From contig NZ_JAJUXK010000006.1 of NCBI RefSeq assembly GCF_021390335.1, positions 62,001 through 126,000 on the forward strand: a stretch of DNA of 64,000 bases, given 5' to 3'. Under the pieces are notes generated by a model, which was not told where the DNA came from, did not search any database, and saw only the letters and a program-made list of their open reading frames with translations. Shown piece after piece: positions 59,177-64,000 of the stretch; position 1 is the first letter of the stretch; each line of letters starts with the position of its first letter. This stretch comes from Dyadobacter sp. CY343 (lineage in GTDB: Bacteria > Bacteroidota > Bacteroidia > Cytophagales > Spirosomataceae). A program made the translations under genes and the position numbers.

Positions 59177-59360
59177 CGTTTCGGCTTCGCTCAACGTGAC
59201 AAGGCGACACCGTTTCGGCTTCGCTCAACGTGACAAAGGCGACACCGCTTCGGCTTCGCTCAACGTGACAAGGCGACACTGCTTCGACTGAGCTCAATAT
59301 GACAAGGCGGTAGCGTTTTACATTTTCAACCTAGCTGTCACGTTGAGCGTAGCCGAAACG
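59177..59360. repeat. Family 1 hairpin repeats between ettA and mpl
   Basis: Four 25-base units on the minus strand (59177-59201, 59211-59235, 59246-59270, 59280-59304; spacing about 34) and one on the plus strand (59336-59360). Core: TGTCA-CGTT-GAGCGAAGCCGA-AACG. The stem CGTT/AACG differs from those at 5.6 kb (GAGT/ACTC) and 6.1 kb (CCCT/AGGG) while the loop is kept. The fourth and fifth units have loop changes. Confidence 0.88.
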
Positions 59361-59419
59361 GGATTGGCTCAAAGATCAATTCTTGCTAACTTTCGCACAA
59401 AACCCGTTTTTAATATTCA

Positions 59420-60808
59420 ATGAGTTCAAATCCGTCTTTGTCTAAAATACATTTCATCTCGATAGGCGGCAGCGTCATGCATAACCTTGCAATCGAGCTG
59501 CATTTAAAAGGATATATCGTTACAGGATCGGACGATGAAATATACGAACCTTCGGCAAGTAGGCTTGCCAAATATGATCTGCTTCCGGCGGTTACCGGGT
59601 GGTTTCCAGAAAAAATCACCAGCGACCTGGAATCGGTTATTCTCGGTATGCACGCCCGGCAGGACAATCCGGAACTGGCGAAAGCGAAGGAACTGGGCAT
59701 TAAGGTATATTCTTATCCTGAATATATTTTTGAGCAAAGTCAAAGCAAACAGCGCGTTGTGATCGCAGGAAGTCACGGAAAAACCACGACGACTTCGATG
59801 ATCCTGCACGTTTTGAAATACCATAACCGCGTTTTCAACTACCTCGTCGGTGCGCAGATCGAAGGCTTTGATAATATGGTAAAGCTTTCCGAAAATGCGC
59901 CGGTGATCATCATCGAAGGCGACGAATATTTCACCTCGCCGCTGGACCACACTCCCAAATTCATGCATTACCAGCCGCATATCGCATTAATCAGCGGTAT
60001 CGCGTGGGATCATTTCAACGTGTTTCCTACCTGGGAATCTTATGTGAAACAGTTTGAACTTCTTGCGGATTCGCTGCCGAAAGCTGGCGCCATTATTTTT
60101 GACGAAACCGACGATATGCTCGACGTGATCGGCCAGAAGGATCGCCCGGACGTTGCGAGTATTCCTTATAATGTGCATCCGAACAAGATCGAGAATGGTA
60201 AAACGATTTTGCTGACAGCCGACCAAGGCGAGGTGCCGGTTCTGGTTTTCGGAAATCATAATATGAAGAATATCAGTGGCGCACATGCAGTTTGCGAGCG
60301 GCTTGGTATTACAGATGAAGAGTTCTACAAAGCGATTCAAACATTTAAAGGTGCTTCAAAAAGACTGGAATTGCTGGGAAGCTCAGATACTGTGAGTATT
60401 TACCGTGATTTTGCACACGCACCTTCCAAAGTGGAAGCTACAACCGCCGCATTAAAGCAACAATACCCTGATAGGCAACTCGTTGCCTGCGCAGAACTGC
60501 ACACCTTCAGTAGTTTGAACAAACTTTTTCTCAAACAATACCGGAGGAAACTGACAGCTGCTGATGTGGCGATCGTATACTACAACCCGCTGACGATCGA
60601 GCACAAAAAGCTGGAACCTATTTCAGAGGAAGATATCAAAAACGCATTCAAAAGGGACGATTTGCACATATTCACCAGTTCCGATAATCTGAATGCATTT
60701 TTGAGATCGCTGACCTGGAAAGACAGCAACCTGCTTTTGATGAGCTCCGGCACGTTCGGCGATCTGGATATGAAGTCGCTGGCCGCAGATATTCTTGAAA
60801 ATCAGTAA
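59420..60808 (+). CDS. mpl: UDP-MurNAc:L-Ala-gamma-D-Glu-meso-DAP ligase (Mpl)
   Basis: Reattaches recovered murein tripeptide to UDP-MurNAc in peptidoglycan recycling. 462 residues, Mur ligase fold: N-terminal IHFISIGGSVMHNLAIELHLKGYIVTGSDDEIYEPSA, ATP loop IAGSHGKTTTTSMI (about 113), IIEGDEYFTSPLD, HFNVFPTWESY and the C-terminal Rossmann-like domain (RDFAHAPSKVEATTAALKQQYPDRQLVACAELHT). The GDEYFTS and FNVF blocks mark Mpl rather than MurC. Confidence 0.92.
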   Translation: MSSNPSLSKIHFISIGGSVMHNLAIELHLKGYIVTGSDDEIYEPSASRLAKYDLLPAVTGWFPEKITSDLESVILGMHARQDNPELAKAKELGIKVYSYPEYIFEQSQSKQRVVIAGSHGKTTTTSMILHVLKYHNRVFNYLVGAQIEGFDNMVKLSENAPVIIIEGDEYFTSPLDHTPKFMHYQPHIALISGIAWDHFNVFPTWESYVKQFELLADSLPKAGAIIFDETDDMLDVIGQKDRPDVASIPYNVHPNKIENGKTILLTADQGEVPVLVFGNHNMKNISGAHAVCERLGITDEEFYKAIQTFKGASKRLELLGSSDTVSIYRDFAHAPSKVEATTAALKQQYPDRQLVACAELHTFSSLNKLFLKQYRRKLTAADVAIVYYNPLTIEHKKLEPISEEDIKNAFKRDDLHIFTSSDNLNAFLRSLTWKDSNLLLMSSGTFGDLDMKSLAADILENQ

Positions 60809-60831
60809 AATACTAATACAAAATCTGTTTC

Positions 60832-61428
60832 ATGCAATCGATTGTAGTTTACTGCGGTTCTAATATTGGCAAAAAACCGGTTTACGCGGAGACTGCCTAT
60901 GAATTGGGCAAAGAGCTGGCTAACAGGGACATTAAGCTGATTTACGGTGGAGGCAATATGGGCTTAATGGGCCGCGTGGCCGACGGTGCGATGGATCACA
61001 AGGGATTTGTGACGGGCATTATCCCCAATTTCCTCGCCAATCTTGAAAAGGCCCACAAAGAGCTTTCCGAACTGCATTTCGTCGATACCATGCACGAACG
61101 TAAGGCAAAAATGGTCGCTATGTCCGACGGCGTGATTGCGCTGCCGGGGGGCTATGGTACCTTGGACGAACTGTTCGAAATACTTACCTGGGCGCAGCTT
61201 CGGATTTTCCACGGCCCAGTTGGCTTGCTGAATGTAAATGGGTACTACGATTTGTTACTGCTTCAACTCGAAAAAATGGTAGAGGAAGGTTTCTTGCATC
61301 CGTTAACTCATCAATTACTGGTGGTTGATAACGATCCTGCGGGACTTTTAGAAAAAATGGAGATATTCCGGCAGCAAAATCCGGAAAATAAGCCTCTAGA
61401 TAGCTCGTTATATGTAGATAACACCTAG
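60832..61428 (+). CDS. LOG-family protein (TIGR00730)
   Basis: Probable nucleoside 5'-monophosphate phosphoribohydrolase; plant and bacterial LOG enzymes release free bases such as cytokinins. 198 residues, Rossmann fold with IVVYCGSNIGKKP, LIYGGGNMGLMGRVADGAM, ERKAKMVAMSDGVIALPGGYGTLDELFEILTWAQL. The PGGYGTxxE and catalytic Arg-Lys (HERKAKM) motifs are complete. 23 bases after mpl and 14 before the OmpA gene, so probably one operon. Confidence 0.93.
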   Translation: MQSIVVYCGSNIGKKPVYAETAYELGKELANRDIKLIYGGGNMGLMGRVADGAMDHKGFVTGIIPNFLANLEKAHKELSELHFVDTMHERKAKMVAMSDGVIALPGGYGTLDELFEILTWAQLRIFHGPVGLLNVNGYYDLLLLQLEKMVEEGFLHPLTHQLLVVDNDPAGLLEKMEIFRQQNPENKPLDSSLYVDNT

Positions 61429-61442
61429 TTACCTCTCCTTCA

Positions 61443-63020
61443 ATGATGCGTATTTTAGTACTGCTGCTGTTTACCTCAATTTCATTCTGCTCTTATGGGC
61501 AATTGGAAAGTCTTGGAAAGACAGTAAACACCGAATACAACGAAATCAGCCCGATTATTGCCCCCGACGGCAAAACGATCTATTTTTCACGGGTAAGTCA
61601 CCCTCAGAACACGCATGGGCAAAAAGGCAGCCAGGATATCTGGTTTTCTGAGCTTAAAAATGACAAGTGGACGCAAGCCAGAAGATTGCCGCCGCCGCTA
61701 AACAAGGAGGATTATAATTCGCTTTACAGCATTACCCCTGACGGTAATACACTGTTGATCAAGGGTTCCTACAAAAATGGTGTGTACGAAACGCGCGGAT
61801 TTTCGACCAGTAAAAAGACTGCAAGAGGCTGGTCAGCGCCGAATAAAATTGAAATTCCGGGCTATACAAAATTGAGTAAGGGTCAATTTGACTGCGGCTA
61901 CCTCTCTACCGATGGGAAGACTTTGGTTATGTCTTTTAGTGAAAAGAAGAACAGTAAGGTTGATAATCTCTATGTAAGTTTTAAACAAAAGGATGGCAAT
62001 TGGACGAAACCGATGGACCTTGGAGCGGAAATCAATACAGATGAATTTACCGAAACCACTCCATTTCTCGCTCCTGACGGAGTAACACTCTATTTTTCGA
62101 GCGACCGGAAAGGCGGCCAGGGTAGCAACGATATTTATTACAGCAAACGCATTGACAAATCCTGGAAACGCTGGAGCCGGCCTGTTAACCTCGGTCCCGC
62201 GATCAATTCCGATGGGTACGACGCATATTATACCATTTCGGCCCTTGGTGATTTCGCATATATGGTCTCATTTAAGGGTACTGAAGGAAAAGGCGATGTA
62301 GTACGTTTTGACCTCCGCCCGAAGGTGACGCCCGGGGATACCACCGAAGCGCCGATTGCAAATATACCCGCAGCCGATCCGGTTGTGATGATCAGTGGTA
62401 AGGTGATCGATTCGAAAACGGGAAAACCGGTCGAGGCTACTATTATATATGAAAATCTGGCCGACGGAGAAGAAGTGGGTACGGCTACAACGAACCCAAC
62501 CACGGGTGAATACAAAATTGTGCTTCCTTATGGTCAGAAATACAGTATGCGGGCCGTTGCACCCAATTTTATTGCTGAGGGAGAAAGTGTTGACCTTACT
62601 GACTCGACAGGTGGGGCTGGTAAAAATTTCAGAGAAATCGCTAACAAATCTTTAAAGCTGATCCCGATTGAAGAAGGGCAGATTGTTCGCCTCAATAACA
62701 TTTTCTTCGCCACCGGGAAAGCTACCCTCAATAAGGAATCCTTCCCTGAGCTGGACCGGATCGTGATATCGATGGTTGAAAATAAAACGCTCGCGATTGA
62801 GCTGGGCGGCCACACGGATAATACCGGTAGCGCCGCTTTTAACCTCGACCTCTCTCAAAATCGCGCTGATACAGTTCGCGAATACCTGATCGGAAAAGGC
62901 ATTGAACCCGACCGCGTGGCCAGCAAAGGTTACGGCGAAACGGTACCGGTAGCCAAAAACGACACCCCGGAAGGCCAGCAGCTCAACCGGCGCGTGGAAT
63001 TTAAGATCCTTAAGAAATAG
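61443..63020 (+). CDS. OmpA-family protein with PD40 repeats
   Basis: Outer-membrane or periplasmic protein that grips peptidoglycan. 525 residues: signal peptide (MRILVLLLFTSISFCSYGQ), WD40-like PD40 repeats forming a partial propeller (about 25-280: EISPIIAPDGKTIYFSR, YNSLYSITPDGNTLLI, ETTPFLAPDGVTLYFSSDRKGGQGSNDIYYS), a carboxypeptidase-regulatory-like beta domain (VMISGKVIDSKTGKPVEATI) and a C-terminal OmpA domain (about 410-525, with LGGHTDNTGSAAFNLDLSQNRADTVREYL). The last 11 bases overlap the convergent acyltransferase. Confidence 0.93.
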   Translation: MMRILVLLLFTSISFCSYGQLESLGKTVNTEYNEISPIIAPDGKTIYFSRVSHPQNTHGQKGSQDIWFSELKNDKWTQARRLPPPLNKEDYNSLYSITPDGNTLLIKGSYKNGVYETRGFSTSKKTARGWSAPNKIEIPGYTKLSKGQFDCGYLSTDGKTLVMSFSEKKNSKVDNLYVSFKQKDGNWTKPMDLGAEINTDEFTETTPFLAPDGVTLYFSSDRKGGQGSNDIYYSKRIDKSWKRWSRPVNLGPAINSDGYDAYYTISALGDFAYMVSFKGTEGKGDVVRFDLRPKVTPGDTTEAPIANIPAADPVVMISGKVIDSKTGKPVEATIIYENLADGEEVGTATTNPTTGEYKIVLPYGQKYSMRAVAPNFIAEGESVDLTDSTGGAGKNFREIANKSLKLIPIEEGQIVRLNNIFFATGKATLNKESFPELDRIVISMVENKTLAIELGGHTDNTGSAAFNLDLSQNRADTVREYLIGKGIEPDRVASKGYGETVPVAKNDTPEGQQLNRRVEFKILKK

Positions 63021-64000
63021 GCGCCGTCTCCGGTTTTGTCAATTTTTTAGACTTCAAAGGCTTTAATCCGAAGAACAATCGCAGAATGTTCAGCCTGCTG
63101 ATCACAAAATGGTAGAAGAACAGGCAAACCGCGAATGTCGCCGCCGATAAGTAGATGAATTTTGAAAGTATCGAGAATTGTGCATTGATAATCGGGTAAA
63201 CCAAACAGATAATCACCGTTTGATGCAGGATGTAAAATGGATAAACCGCTTCGTTGGCGTACCTGAGAAACCGATTTGTAAACCGCAGGTGAATGTAGGC
63301 AAAACCAAAGATAGACAGCAAAATGCACCAGGTATTGGTCGTCCTGATAAATCTGTAAACGATTCGCTCTCCCTCTCCTATTTCCCTTTCAGTAAAATAA
63401 TAGTAGTAAACGATAGGCGATAATATCAGCCAGACTAGCAATAAAACCTTCCTGTTAGTTTTTAAACCTTCCCAAAACGCTTCCTGCGTACAAAGAATAA
63501 ATCCGCAAACAAACAGCGTGAAGTAATGAAAATGCTGTTTCCAGTCGTGTATCAAATCATTTGTTGTTGGAAAACGCGCTTCCAGCAAAATATCCCCCAT
63601 CACATGCCACAGCACAGGTATAACAATCAATGCAAACGGATTCCTGAAAAACTGCGCCCATCTTGCTGTTAATGCCTCATTTTTACGAATAAAAAGCAGC
63701 AGCGGCAAACCAACGATGGAGTAAAAAAAGATATAGACCAGGTACCAAAGGTGGTGCCAGCTGAAACTGCCGGACGGATAAGGTTTGAAATCGAAAACGG
63801 TTTTATAAAACTCCGCATAGGAAAACGTGGCTCCCTGCGTCAGCCTCTCAATGAAAATTTGCGGAGGTACTATTACGAACATTCCAAAAACCAAAGGAAT
63901 GAAAATCCTGACAACCCGCTCTTTCGCAAACGCGCCCGAACTGCGACTGCCCAGCGCAAAATACACTCCTGCACCAGAGATCATAAAAAGCAGCGACATT
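63010..64000 (-). CDS. Membrane acyltransferase family 3, N-terminus beyond window
   Basis: The frame runs off the right edge. The visible 330 residues begin MSLLFMISGAGVYFALGSRS, which is helix 2 of acyltransferase-3 proteins, so the catalytic first helix (with the conserved Arg and His) lies outside. About eight more helices follow (HHLWYLVYIFFYSIVG, AVYPFYILHQTVIICLVYP). The HHLWYL and FYILHQT motifs are like those of MdoC-type glucan acyltransferases. It ends with a basic tail and overlaps the OmpA gene by 11 bases, stop to stop. Confidence 0.88.
   Translation of the reverse strand, partial: MSLLFMISGAGVYFALGSRSSGAFAKERVVRIFIPLVFGMFVIVPPQIFIERLTQGATFSYAEFYKTVFDFKPYPSGSFSWHHLWYLVYIFFYSIVGLPLLLFIRKNEALTARWAQFFRNPFALIVIPVLWHVMGDILLEARFPTTNDLIHDWKQHFHYFTLFVCGFILCTQEAFWEGLKTNRKVLLLVWLILSPIVYYYYFTEREIGEGERIVYRFIRTTNTWCILLSIFGFAYIHLRFTNRFLRYANEAVYPFYILHQTVIICLVYPIINAQFSILSKFIYLSAATFAVCLFFYHFVISRLNILRLFFGLKPLKSKKLTKPETAPIS

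Noticed and set aside
63010..64000. Truncated or broken acyltransferase gene
   Set aside because: The frame is open to the last base of the window, so the missing N-terminus is due to the window edge and not to damage.

Overview
The window reads as chromosomal DNA of a member of the phylum Bacteroidota, most likely order Cytophagales and resembling Dyadobacter or its relatives (inference). Supporting signs are the yceD-rpmF-plsX-fabH-efp-accB-accC cluster, promoter-like boxes of the Bacteroidota type (TTTG at -33, TAnnTTTG at -7), an overlapping ECF sigma / membrane-spanning anti-sigma pair, families typical of the phylum (DUF5777, DUF6702, Uma2), a lack of strong Shine-Dalgarno sites, and frequent short intergenic repeats. 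I see no rRNA or tRNA gene, insertion sequence, prophage or CRISPR array.

Layout. 0-3 kb: the C-terminally cut argB and dsbD. 3-6.3 kb: an accessory patch with two paralogous lipoproteins, a candidate structured RNA, a small orphan protein and a solitary GIY-YIG nuclease bracketed by hairpin repeats. 6.3-12.5 kb: a marR-tolC-adaptor-RND pump operon read leftwards, with a palindrome in the spacer of its promoter. 12.6-18.4 kb: an M48 lipoprotein protease, a lysophospholipid acyltransferase with a TIGR01777 epimerase, a short M61 peptidase and an outer-membrane protein. 18.4-24.8 kb: the ribosome / lipid synthesis cluster from a NeuD-like transferase through accC. 24.9-30 kb: a higBA toxin-antitoxin pair, an atypical Nramp-fold transporter, a conserved unknown protein, a gamma-glutamylcyclotransferase and coaX.

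30.2-37.6 kb: an exported GH2 beta-galactosidase with an odd charged tail, a Rieske-DUF5777-YceI operon, and a sigma factor overlapping a protein built like a dual membrane-spanning anti-sigma factor. 37.8-47.2 kb: a membrane acyltransferase, an MsbA-like ABC exporter coupled to a membrane-anchored MutS homologue, rseP coupled to a DUF6702 protein, and lon. 47.3-56.2 kb: a hexuronate catabolism island (uxaB, eda, kdgK, uxaC, uxuA) with a LacI-family regulator and an orphan ECF sigma factor. 56.2-64 kb: a DUF349 protein, ettA, mpl, a LOG-family protein, an OmpA/PD40 protein and a partial acyltransferase.

The most unusual theme is the number of intergenic repeat families: (1) a 25-bp hairpin with a constant GCGAAGC-containing loop and a four-base stem that changes in compensating pairs, on both sides of the GIY-YIG gene and again near 59.2 kb; (2) a CCGTCGGCT palindrome array lying inside yceD-rpmF; (3) a CCCCCAACCCCCT inverted repeat; (4) inverted arrays of a seven-base unit. 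The GIY-YIG gene with its hairpins is my best candidate for an undescribed mobile or selfish system.
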